Positions 1 through 10,599 of a stretch of DNA of 64,000 bases are shown in pieces. This stretch comes from Protonemura montana (lineage: Eukaryota > Arthropoda > Insecta > Plecoptera > Nemouridae). The stretch spans positions 1,612,001 to 1,676,000 of the forward strand of contig OX387607.1 of assembly GCA_947568835.1 (NCBI GenBank). Direction: 5' to 3'. The position numbers and the translations under genes are program-made. Position 1 is the stretch's first letter. Every line of letters starts with the position of its first letter. The notes beneath the pieces are model-generated. The model did no database searches and had not been told where the DNA came from. It saw only the letters and a list, made by a program, of their open reading frames with translations.

Positions 1-1126
1 CACGTGAGCCGATACCGTTGGGTTTACAGGTTTAGTCGGAGGCCCAGCGCTAATGTTAAACTGTAAGCAAAAATCCAACGCTATGCCAAAGAAGATTTTG
101 GTCGCCCAGATATTTTATTTCACTGTTATTTTGATCCTTACGAACTTTAATTCTGTTATTTCTCGCGGATAACTCGCAGTTGAGACTGGTTAAAGCTAGA
201 TACAAGCCTCTGGGATTGAAATAGGTGCATCGATATTTTGAGTCGTAATTATTGTATTGTGGAGGTTTGTCAAAAAGGACGGCCGCAGTGGAATCGGCAC
301 TGATATAAGATGTTGGTGGCCGTAGAACATTTATCATTAGCGCTAGGACTCGTAACTATAAACTTAATGGTGATACGCAGAGCTCATTACCATTCTACGG
401 TCTGGATTTGTTGCTCTGAAATGAATTGTGTTGGGTAGGGTACAAACTTGGCAAGATCAGGGAATTTGGGAAGAATTAAACAAAAGTGTGGGTAAACACA
501 TAGAAGTCAAGTATTTCAGCTTTGCATTCATCATTTTGATGACTACGTGCAAGGCTTTGAGTTTTCCATTAAACAGCAAACCTCTCATCAACACAATGAT
601 CTATTGCGGTCCCACCTTACTTTATTTCTTTTGAAATGCACAATGGTACAGTTGCTGCAAGTGCATTTAAATAGGATTGGTAGGGTGACCGATGTAGGAA
701 AGCTGCAAAACTAGCTGCTAGATGGCACCAGTCTTACCTACCAGAGACAATGGAAGAGCATCTCATAGTTTCAAGGTGTCCTTACTGTTTGATGTTCACA
801 CATATTATAGTTGGGTTATTTAAAGTACTTTAGACCTGTATTTACAACCCTCGGCAGCTTTTAAGGTAAGGCACGTATCTCGGCTATAAGAATTTTGGTT
901 CAGGGGTTGTTTTTGCAGCCAGCAATGGAGGTTCAAGAGCTTGACTGGTTCTTTCTTGCTATCTTGCTACTCTTGATGGATGACAATTTTCTATTGAAAG
1001 CCAAATAATAGGCAATTGGATTCAATTCCTTATGTGAGCTGAGCATATAAGTTGGTAACTCCACGAAACGCGCAAGTTGGCATTGCTATTCTCCCCTTTC
1101 TTCTGATTTATTCTTCTGCCTTGACT
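1..1126. other. Intergenic DNA, nothing recognised
   Basis: AT-rich sequence with short open frames only (up to about 93 codons), none with a recognisable motif or a convincing splice context. I see no gene or named repeat here. Confidence 0.5.
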
Positions 1127-2331
1127 CTAATCAGTAGAGCCACGATTATATGGTGATGCGCGAAATCGCGAATTGTTCTTATCTCTTGTTATTCTTACAA
1201 ATGAGTGCAATTCATTGAATTCCCAACTCAAATATGTAAGAAGCTCATCGCGACATAACGCGAAATTCACGAAAAATCATCCATAACACCGAAATCAACT
1301 ACTTCCCGCGAAATCATCGCGAAATGAGCCTTTTCCCATCCAAGTATCTTCAATTTCAGATAATCTGTTATTTTTTCATTTTTATCAAACCACATATCAC
1401 GGAAAATAAATAAACAAACAAAACAACCCATTTCACTAAAATGTGTGTATTTTGCGAAATAGCCACTAATTTCCATTCAAAAAATTTTAAATGTTTATTT
1501 TATCTCTCTAAACACACATTTCCATGAATTTGTCAGATTATTTCCCACAGTCTTGTTGTCAGGTCTGTTCCTCATCAAATGCTGTCAACATTCCTAAGTT
1601 TAGGGGGTAGAAGTAGTGGGGCAAATTGTTTGCTGTAGGAAACCATTGCCATTGGTTGGCTGAACCTTCCCCTCCTTGCCATGTGAGCACCAGCACCACA
1701 TACATTCAGTCTATATAGAGATTAGCTGGGATTTCAAATTTCAATCGGGTGTAATACATTTTTTACTTTTGAGGATCAAGCAAGGCAACTCTTTGAGAGT
1801 GATGGATATATTTTGATGTGTGGAATCTGGAACACAGACTTGTCTGGGAGAAAAAAGACAATCTTGCAAAGTATGTTGTTAGTACCGGGCAGTGGGTCTA
1901 ATTCAAATTCTAATAGACATAAAAATCTCAACCCCCTCACTGACAAACTTTTTAGTTTTAAACTCTTTTTGGAAAATTAGTGTTACAAATAGGAGCTAAT
2001 TGATATTAATTTAATTTTGCATCAATAATAATAAAAACATGGAGCTTATACGGATAAATGTTTCTTGCGTCTTATTTGTTTTGTAGTTTCCTTGTGGCGT
2101 AACAGTGTATTTTATGAAACATAAAGGTATTAGCTACATTTTAAAGGAACTTCTTGAACAGAAACACTATGTTTAACTATTCTTCTTTTTTTCGTCACCT
2201 ATGTCCGAAATCTGCTATAGACATGAAATTCTGTACTTTTTCCATAACACCGCCATAACACCGAAATCCAAAAAGCTTACCACGAAATTAACGAAATCAT
2301 AACACCATAAAATCTTGGCTCTACTAATCAG
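1127..2331. mobile_element. Non-autonomous hAT-like DNA transposon with 8-bp TSD
   Basis: The element proper spans 1135-2323 (1189 bp). It is flanked by the direct repeat CTAATCAG at 1127-1134 and 2324-2331. The termini are inverted: the left end reads TAGAGCCACGATTATATGG and the right end, on the other strand, reads TAGAGCCAAGATTTTATGG. An 8-bp duplication is characteristic of the hAT superfamily. Subterminal DNA is rich in short cgaaat/cgcg motifs. No transposase-like open frame is visible inside, so it should depend on an enzyme supplied elsewhere. The TSD and TIR are seen directly; the superfamily is inferred from TSD length. Confidence 0.8.
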
Positions 2332-3873
2332 TAATCACCAACTAATTAGGTTCATAACTAGGCTTAAAAATTGATGTAACGGACAAGACAAGGTGATTTG
2401 CCTTTTTTGTCATTATAAACACTACTACCGTCTCAAAAATTGATGCACAAACGGGGATTCGAGCCTTGTTTTTGCTTGACAAGTGCTGTACTCAATTTAA
2501 AGCAAAGTAGTAACATTAAAATCTTGGGCTAGATAGCCGTCGATTTGGCCAGTTGAGCCCCGAGTAATTAAATGCTAGCTGTGGATGTAAGCAACGTACA
2601 TTGAATATCGCTGTGAATATAAATTTGTTCCTGGAAAACTAAAAGCTGCTGGCTTTGCTTTGAATACTCAGAATACTGCCAAAATAAGCTCGACTGCCAT
2701 TTTTACCTCAAACGTTACACATTTGATTATTTCGCTGCATTTTTATATCCTTTTGAGGTTTTAAGTATGTTCTAATTGACTTTTTTTACTCGTTTGCAGT
2801 TCATATCTACTCTAAACTGTGTAGCTAATTAATGAAGTGAAGTGAAATGTGAAGTATAGCTTTTGATGTATTACTTAAAGTGGACTAGTGCACTAAATTT
2901 TACTATACCTTATTTCAGACTAAAAACAGCTGTTGCCATGGTCCATTAACCTTGCAGGCTTAGGTATGTGCAAATTAGTGTTGCACATACAATTCTTGTA
3001 AGACTTTTGCAACTAATTTTCATTTGGGTTTGTATGCTTAGCAAAAATGATAGATACATTTTGTGTTTGTTGTTGCTTGTTAGTCTTCTGTTTCAGTGTC
3101 CAATAAAGGTAAAGAACACCACTGAACTATTGTCTAGGTTGAAAGTACCTAAGCAATTTGTAAGGTAAGGAAATATCTAACAATTCTCTTCTAAACTAGG
3201 CATGATGTTAGATGTGGATGCTAGAGCGATGATCAAGGTGTATGCTATGTTCTGTACTGAGATATTTTCATCCGCTGGAAACATTGGTAACAAATTGGTA
3301 GTGTGAAATGATAAAAAGGAATGTAATTATGATTTTTACTCGAGCAAAATGAATTGTAAAGTGGAATAGACTTTTTACTTTTCATTTGTCACGTATAATT
3401 GAATGTACTAGTGTAGTAGATGTGTGCATAAAGTGCAATAAAGGCTTATTGTAATTCTGTTGGAAGACTGTTGATTGATGACAATAACCATCCCTGTCCT
3501 GTCTTGTCCAGAAAGCGTTACTCCGGTGCAATAAAGGATTATAATTTCTAAACTGTTACAACCTGCAACCTTTATCAAGTTTGTACCAGAAATGTTTGGG
3601 GACATACTTTGAAATACCGTTTGTCTTTGATAAGTGTGACGTAGTTTATTGTTTATTTCAGTTTTCATGTCTCTGAATAGAGACTAGACACAGTTGAACA
3701 GCAACGATCACAATGGCAGCATCGATAACGGAGCTCGTAGCTTTCTAAATAAAGCTCTTTTATCGGTGATGGTAGGTAAACAACAGAAGGGTTAATATTA
3801 TTTCTTTTTCAGTCAAAGCTGACTCCAACGCCACTTTCCACTAACGCAGTAGCTAGCCAGTAGCCAGCGGAGA
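2332..3873. other. Intergenic DNA with a partial tRNA-SINE scrap
   Basis: Around 2405-2475 there is a minus-oriented scrap of the tRNA-derived repeat seen at 8.5 and 33.5 kb (a run reading cctcaaaaattgatg-like, then an inverted B-box-like gggattcgagcc). The rest contains only short, featureless open frames. Confidence 0.4.
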
Positions 3874-4288
3874 CTTATAGCGTTGAGTGTAGGTTATAGG
3901 TAGAGTTTCAACGTCAATGTTAAAGTCTCTGCGTGAAAAATGACTACCTTACCGACAAAAATGCAGAGTACCGGAAGTTCACGTTAAGTGGAGCCACTGA
4001 AACATGAAATTTAATTTCGATATTTATAGTAGGTTACTCGCTTATGAATATCGTTACATGTGTATCAATCGCTGAGGTAAACATTGATGAAGATTTTTTG
4101 AGCATGAAAAGTTTCAAAAGTGAGTTAACCTACGAGAAATATCGAAATTAAAATTCATACGACAGTGGCTCCACTTAACGTGATAGTCCGGTACTCTGCA
4201 TTTTTGTCGGTAAGGTAGTCATTTTTCACGCAGAGACTTTAACATTGACGTTGAAACTCTACCTATAACCTACACTCAACGCTTATAG
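3874..4288. mobile_element. 401-bp foldback (long-TIR) MITE with TSD
   Basis: The element spans 3881-4281. The 7-bp direct repeat CTTATAG flanks it at 3874-3880 and 4282-4288. The two arms, each roughly 150 bp, are near-perfect inverted copies beginning CGTTGAGTGTAGGTTATAGG, so the whole element can fold into one long hairpin with a short loop. Related single arms or broken copies occur at 36312-36621 and 59559-59684. There is no coding capacity. The superfamily is uncertain: a 7-bp TSD is slightly short for hAT. Confidence 0.85.
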
Positions 4289-5490
4289 TATAAATAATCA
4301 AATCCTTGGTTCCGATTGGTCCGATAACACAAAGTCTTGGGTTTTCAGAACATAATGATTTTGGAAACTTCGTTGACTGAGTAATGAATACAAGTAAAAC
4401 GCAAAATTTTGAGTCAACCAAAATGATGCTGTAGGGAGTGAAGATATTTAACCGTACCACCCAGGATTATATATGTTGCATATCTTCATTCCACAATTGT
4501 TGAATATTGGAGTGTTTGCTAGTGCATTAGGAAAAGTGCCAGAAATTTTTAAGGGAATAAAGTTTCCCAGAAAGACGAGACAAGATAATCTGAATGGATA
4601 AGATTTTTACTGATTATTTAGTTGCTATATTAATGAAGTTAATGAAGTATTTACAATTAGAGATGATCGTTTTTAGCTTAGATTAGTCGCTTATGGGCGA
4701 ACAAATCACAATAGATATTCAAGTGAAAATAGAGATACACACACAAAATTATGACAAGGCATTTTAAACCAATCTTTTTGAGGCGCAGTGGCAGGAAAAT
4801 AAATATTTTGAGAATATCAGTAATATTATAGAAACGGGGAAAAATTTCACGCTTTTCCCTCAAAATAATCTTATATTCTATATACCTTACAGAGAACAAT
4901 GAAAAGAAAACAGGGACAAGCCTAGAAGATATTTGATATTTATAGGCCAGATGCAAGCTATTATACCATTAAGTATGATAATACCACATTAAAATGAATT
5001 CATGTTCAGATCCACGACCAACGTTATTATAAAAATCATTGATAATACATTGAACAATTTGCTTGAGTTGCTTTCTTTAAATATAATACACTTGCGACAT
5101 GTTGGCCTGAGAATTAGAAACTGAAGAATCATTTCCAGCCTTGCCCAAGGGTCATGCAGTTTAGATCATACCATTCATGTGCATCCTAAATCCATGCTTT
5201 TTACACACTTTAGAACTTACTTAACATTATAGACAACAGATATTTAGAGCATGATATGAGCTGAAGAATATTTGATAGAGTGAATATGTCCTCGAGGCTG
5301 TGAGCTTGGAGACGAAGGCCTCTTTGAATTCGGAAATTGGTATCGGTCGCGGGGGTAGGGTCGCGATGGGCGGAGGAAGACGAACTGATGCGGAGCAGAA
5401 TCTTGGTTCACAGCTAGCCTTGGGATTGAGCGGTTGAGACAAGATTTGTTTTAAGAATACTAAGGCTCAGTTTTACCAAAATATCGCCTT
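4289..5490. other. Intergenic DNA downstream of the calmodulin-like gene
   Basis: No convincing gene. A minus-strand open frame at 5227-5442 contains the string EFKEAF, but no EF-hand loop follows it (see rejected items). Confidence 0.4.
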
Positions 5491-5493
5491 CTA

Positions 5494-6083
5494 GTTGAAT
5501 TGTTTGTTGAAACTATTGCCATGACAACTTCCAATCACATGCAGTGAAATTCAGATGTTTCTGTGAGCTAGAGATCCAACTTATAGTTGAACATTTTGTT
5601 GAAACTGTTGCCATGACGACTTCCAACCATATGCAGTAAAATTCAGATATTTCTGTGAGCTAGAGATCCAACTTATAGTTGAACATTTTGTTGAAACTGT
5701 TGCCATGACGACTTCCAATCACATGCAGTGAAATTCAGATGTTTCTGTGTGCTAGAGATCCAACTTATAGCTAAACATTTTGTTGAAACTGTTGCCATGA
5801 CGACTTCCAATCACATGCAGTGAAATTCAGATGTTTCTGTGAGCTAGAGATCCAACTTATAGTTGAACATTTTGTTGAAACTGTTGCCATGACGACTTTC
5901 AATCACATGCAGTGAAATTCAGATGTTTCTGTGAGTTAAAGTCTTTAACTCACAGAAACATCTTAAAGATCCAACTTATAGGTAGCTGAACATTTTGTTG
6001 AAACTGTTGCCATGACGACTTCCAACCACATGCAGTGAAATTCAGATGTTTCTGTGAGCTAGAGATCCAACTTATAGCTGAAA
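5494..6083. repeat. 92-bp tandem repeat array, about six copies
   Basis: Units of 92 bp recur from about 5494 to 6083; the unit start TTGAACATTTTG falls 92 bp apart at 5587 and 5679. Copies differ by a few substitutions. One junction, near 5930-5970, carries a small palindrome, ctgtgagttaaag followed by ctttaactcacag, where a unit end has been inverted. The array lies 0.5 kb past the stop codon of the minus-strand calmodulin-like gene, so it may fall in or near its 3' UTR. Confidence 0.9.
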
Positions 6084-6626
6084 ATTTTGGTAAAACCTGA
6101 CCGAAGTTGATTTATCCAACATGATAACTTTATTTTATTATTTAAGCCCTCTCAAAAGTATGCGTCCGATGGGGAATGAAACCCTGGTGTAAAGTCAGGT
6201 TTAATTTACAAATTATGCACACTCTTTTGAGAGAGTTGAAGTATTTTGAACAATAAAATACTCTGCCCATTGCAAGCAATTGGAGTTTCAATAAAAACTT
6301 CATGGTTTTTATCTCAACAATACTGACATCATTACTTTTTACATTTTGCATTGTTGATTTCAATATAAATGAGACTTCACTGTGTGTCACAAAATGGTAG
6401 GACATAACTTTGTAAGTCAATACCATTTGAATTTTGAGATTATATTGTTATTTTTTGCAAAATAAATGTTGAAAAAAGTTATAACCAGTCGACATTTGCA
6501 TAAGACATCAAATTTTGGAGTGCATATTACAGCCACTCATGACCACAGCCAATCGCTGTTTCATGTTCGATTGTCAACCGTCTCTTGGCTAGCAATGACG
6601 GAAGATATATCAGAGGGAGCGTTGCA

Positions 6627-9600
6627 TTAGAGAAATTCATCGCGATCGTCATCTTCATCGTCCCAGTCGTCGTCTCCAGGCTGACCCAGAGCGTGGACAA
6701 ACTCTGTCGGAAGGAAACACACTGCTTTAGTCAGGTTTTGCTTGCGTACAATTGCGCCATGAGCTGTTAAAATCCTCAAAAATAATCAAACTGGTCAATA
6801 AAATAAATATTTTCTACCACAAAGTACAATTTATTGCTAAAAAAAATTATCTAACCATTTTCAAGGCTTTTAGCTGAACAGCAAAAAAGAAATTTTTTGG
6901 TAAACGTAGCAATGAAAATTTAAATTGTATTTAAAATTTTGAAATGGGAAGCAGGTTGTTGATAGCAGCTCTAGGTAACTGGATATTGTAAATCTAAACT
7001 TTCTTTCAATTTGTGGCAAGAAAATGGAGAAAAAAATAATTGTAAGAGAAACTCTGCGGGAACTCACCGTAAAAGTCGATACGTCCGTCGCCGTCAACGT
7101 CCACCTCTTTAATCATGTCCTCGACTGAAACAACAATGCAACGATTCAACATCATCCCGAGCTCGAATCAGAACTTTGTTAGGCACTAATCATTATTACA
7201 GATTGGATACATTAGGTAGGTACTATCTTTAAATTTACAGGTTAAGTCAGCACCAATATTAAGCCGTCTTTGCAAAAACTGCTGCCGATTACTATTTTAC
7301 CGGTAAAAATGGAAGTAGCATAGAAATAGAGTCACCAATTTTTAGAGTTTTCATTGAAAATAAATTTGGATTTCTTGCAGATTACTTGCCTTTGAGACTA
7401 GCTTATGAAATCAATCGTTATTGATGCTTACCACAACGATTGATGAACATGTATTAATATTTTGAATCGTAATGATTCATAGTTGAGGTTTGTTAAAAAT
7501 GACAGGTGCATGCGTGTAGAACGTTAAACTCAAATGTTAAACTACAAACCCAACGGTACGTTGTAAACAATAGCTGTGCTTAAAACACATGGTCCAAAAA
7601 TAGAAAACAAGACCAGCGTGTGTCGTTGGAAATGTTGGAAATGTTTGCCGGTTTTCCACTAATCACAAAAAAATCTTCTGATTGGATTTTGCCAGTCAAA
7701 TAACAAACTAACGGACTGTTAGATTCTTGACGGACGATTGAATAACCGGCAGTAAGAATTAGGCAATTATGAGATTGAGATTGACAGAGTCATGTTCAGG
7801 TAAGATTAGGTTAGATCACTTACTCTCTTCCTCGGACAGGTCCTCCCCAAGGCACTGAAGAACCGCCCTGAGATCGGAGGCGCTGATATACCCACGGTTG
7901 TGCTTGTCAAACACCTGCCGGTTACCAATTAGTGTAAGCACATTTCATCTCTAACTTATATCTCAACAAATAGGATTGTAAGGAACAAGATTTTAGCAAT
8001 GACAGTCACTTAAAATTAAAGTTACATTCACTGTTTTTAGCTAACGCAGACCTCGTTTTAACGGAACCAATTTTTAATGACTCGTAAAAAAAATATTCTT
8101 TAATATGTTTCTGACATATTTAATGACATTTATATTGTTTTACGGAAAGAAAATTTATTTTGACAATTTTTATTATATATATATTTTTTATAATAAAGCA
8201 AGCAAACCTTGCTTACTAATCGTAACTTTTAAGTCTTCTGTTATCAGATCGCTAAAAATCATAGAAAATCGCTATTATTGATAATCTAATATTTTTTTGT
8301 GGACTTTGGTGAACGTACTGCCTGCGATTAGCAAATCACCGCTAGTAAAGTACGTACCCGGAAAGCATCTCGAAGTTCCTTCTCCTCCTCGTCTGCCGTT
8401 CGTTCCGCTGTCGCGCCCATGTTGGAAACAATCTCCACAAACTCCTCGAAGCTCACGTTGCCGTCACCTAGATAAAAACACCGGCAATTTCATTGTTATA
8501 AAGGCACACGTCCATTTTATTATTAGGAACACTATAAACCTCTCAAAAATTGATGTTGAAACAGGGATTCGAACCCCGATCTCCGCCTGTCGCGGGCGTT
8601 ACTCTAAAAATTTGAGAAATTTTTGAATTTTTGAGAGGATTTTAGTACATTTGATGAGAATGACAGATCTCCAAAGAGTAGAACCATGAGGCTGTGAATA
8701 CTCACAGCCACTCTGATTTTAGTGATGCTATAGACAACTCTAGCCACATTCCAATAATAGTATAATTCAATTTAATTTTTAATTTTTAAAATTTGTTTTG
8801 AGATTTTTAATCTAGATTTGGCACAGATCTTCATCAAGATACTAAATTGTAATTTTTTAATTGAATTGCGCTGCTTAAGAGCAAACTTTGCATTAAATGT
8901 GTAGCATTACCGTCGATGTCGACTTCTCGAAGCATTTGCTGTAGTTCCTCTCCGCGTGCAAACTGCCCTAGACTTCGCATAACGCGGCCGAGTTCATCTT
9001 GCGTGATCGAGCCGTCGCCGTCTTTGTCGAAAAGCCCGAACGCTTCTCGGAACTCTGCAATCAGCAAAAGTGGATCAACGTTTAATGTAAGAGGGCCAAT
9101 GTTGTAATTATGACATCGCTAGAGTAATACGTAACTTCCAAACCAAAAACTTGAAACCTGGGCAATCTTGATACCACGTTGAATCAAAGTATTCTCTACA
9201 TTACATCCAGGGGACCTATTCTCGAGTTTTCAAGAATTAAAAATTTTTTAAATTTTAAAGAGTTTTACGTTTTACTGAGTTACAATTTTGTTGCATTTCG
9301 TTCGGGAGAGATGTTGGAGGGATGAAAGTTAAGCAACACTGCGCTAGGTCAGGTATTGGATGGGTGACCATCATACACATGACCAGTTCTGTTCGGGAGA
9401 GAGGTTGGAGTGATGAAAGTTAAGCAACACTGCGCTGGGTCAGGTATTGGATGGGTGGCCATCATACACATGAACAGTTCTGTTCGGGAGAGAGGTTGGA
9501 GGGATGAAAGTTAAGCAATACTGCGCTGGGTCAGGTATTGGATGGGTGGCCATCATACACATGACCAGTTCTGTTTGTAAGAGAGGTTGGAGGGATGAAT

Positions 9601-10347
9601 GTTAAGCAACACTGTGCTGAGTCAGGTAATTGATGGGTGACCATCATACACATGACCAGTTCTGTTCGGGAGAGAGGTTGGAGGGATGAAAGTAAAGCAA
9701 CACTGCGCTGAGTCAGGTATTGGATGGATGACCATCATATACATGACCAGTTCTGTTCGGGAGAGAGGTTGGAGGGATGAAAGTTAAGCAACACTGCGCT
9801 GAGTCAGGTATTGGATGGGTGACCATCATATACATGACCAGTTCTGTTTGGGAGAGAGGTTAGAGGGATGAAAGTGAGTACAGCAACTTCACTCGCCTTG
9901 CTTATCAACCTCTGGACTGCATGGATTTGTGGAGGAATCCTGTTGTTCGCGTTGTACCGTCCTTCGGAAGGAACGTTAACCCAGTGGTCCCCTTGGTGCT
10001 CTTCGACAGGAGTAGGCTACGTGCCGGCACCGGATTCCCCTCCTCCCTTCTAAGCTAGGTTAGGTTCATAATCATCCTCATCATCATCCACTCATTCATC
10101 GACGCCATTAGACCAGCGCCACTTGGCACGTTGTCAAATACAATGCGTCGTTAAACCACAATAATCAATCAATCAATTATGTTACAAATTGCAACTGTTG
10201 CAAACCATTGTATTTTAATATTTTAGTTGATGTGGACATGGTGGCAATGGTACATGAATACAGAAATGAGCAGCTGAGTGGATTCGTGCACCTACCCTTC
10301 AGCTGAGCTCGCGATGCTTTGGGGGGCTTCAGCGAGCCTGGACGCAT
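6627..10347 (-). CDS. Neo-calmodulin-like EF-hand protein (six exons)
   Basis: Exons on the minus strand are 10296-10347 (from ATG), 8911-9054, 8358-8467, 7824-7914, 7068-7124 and 6627-6703. All junctions are GT-AG with matching phases and give 176 residues. Four EF-hand loops are visible: residues 27-38 ([12 protein letters not shown]), 63-74 ([12 protein letters not shown]), 105-116 ([12 protein letters not shown]) and 141-152 ([12 protein letters not shown]). Loops 1, 2 and 4 have canonical calcium ligands. Loop 3 has His, Arg and Tyr at ligand positions 3, 5 and 7 and probably binds calcium poorly. Residues 161-176 form an acidic tail ([16 protein letters not shown]). The N-terminal lead [18 protein letters not shown] precedes the first helix. 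The role is presumably cytosolic calcium sensing; the partner is unknown. The frame is open upstream of the chosen ATG, through a Gly/Pro-rich stretch to an acceptor at 10443, so the true start may lie in an earlier exon. The first intron holds a 5S-SINE array. Confidence 0.9.
8540..8750 (-). repeat. tRNA-derived SINE copy
   Basis: An inverted B-box (gggattcgaaccccgatctc) is followed by a degenerate tRNA-like segment and a unique tail (ttgatgagaatgacag, then aggctgtgaatactcacagcc). The same tail and tRNA core recur at 33.47-33.99 kb. It lies in the intron of the calmodulin-like gene between the exons at 8358-8467 and 8911-9054. Confidence 0.7.
9301..10170 (+). mobile_element. 5S-derived SINE with six tandem heads (locus 1)
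   Basis: Six 91-bp units run from about 9328 to 9870. Each carries the 5S rRNA internal-promoter core GTTAAGCAACACTGCGCTG and TTGGATGGGTGACC plus a 5S-unrelated linker. A non-5S body follows (about 9870-10070), then a tail with short cat/tca repeats and the end CGTCGTTAAACCACA. The unit spacing is exact (9328 to 9419 is 91 bp). The insertion lies in the first intron of the calmodulin-like gene, on the opposite strand. This is SINE3-like architecture (5S-type RNA polymerase III promoter). Confidence 0.85.
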
Positions 10348-10557
10348 CTTGGCGACAGCCCTACAGGGGGGCGGGGACACGGGGGCAGTGTGCGTGCCAC
10401 CCCCGCCCCCTTCACCACCCCCAGGGTCCAAGTTTGGTCTTGTCTGCAACAGGTAAGACACAAGATATGATTCACAATCACGGCTCGTGGCTGACTTCGC
10501 AATTTTTGAGCTACAAAAAATACACAAGAATGCAAAAAAAAACTGACCTCCAGGGGT

Positions 10558-10578
10558 GGGGGGGGGGGGGGGGGGGGG
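10558..10578 (+). repeat. G21 homopolymer
   Basis: A run of 21 guanines, preceded by a GGGG-T, in the intron just upstream of the Gly/Pro-rich exon of the calmodulin-like gene. Its length is likely unstable or uncertain in the assembly. Confidence 0.9.
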
Positions 10579-10599
10579 CACACATAATTATTTTGTCAA

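Noticed and set aside
5227-5442. Minus-strand ORF containing EFKEAF, resembling the start of calmodulin
   Set aside because: No D-x-D-x-D-G loop follows the motif, the frame has no convincing splice sites, and it lies 3' of a complete calmodulin-like gene. Six matching residues alone are weak evidence.
8571-8600. Possible functional tRNA gene
   Set aside because: Only the B-box half is tRNA-like; the anticodon and acceptor stems cannot be formed. It is a SINE fragment. The same applies to 33520-33580.
10177-10581. Proline-rich 134-codon ORF on the minus strand
   Set aside because: The poly-proline start is translation of the G21/C-run. Only the part from 10443 to 10296 behaves like an exon, and it was placed in the calmodulin-like gene.
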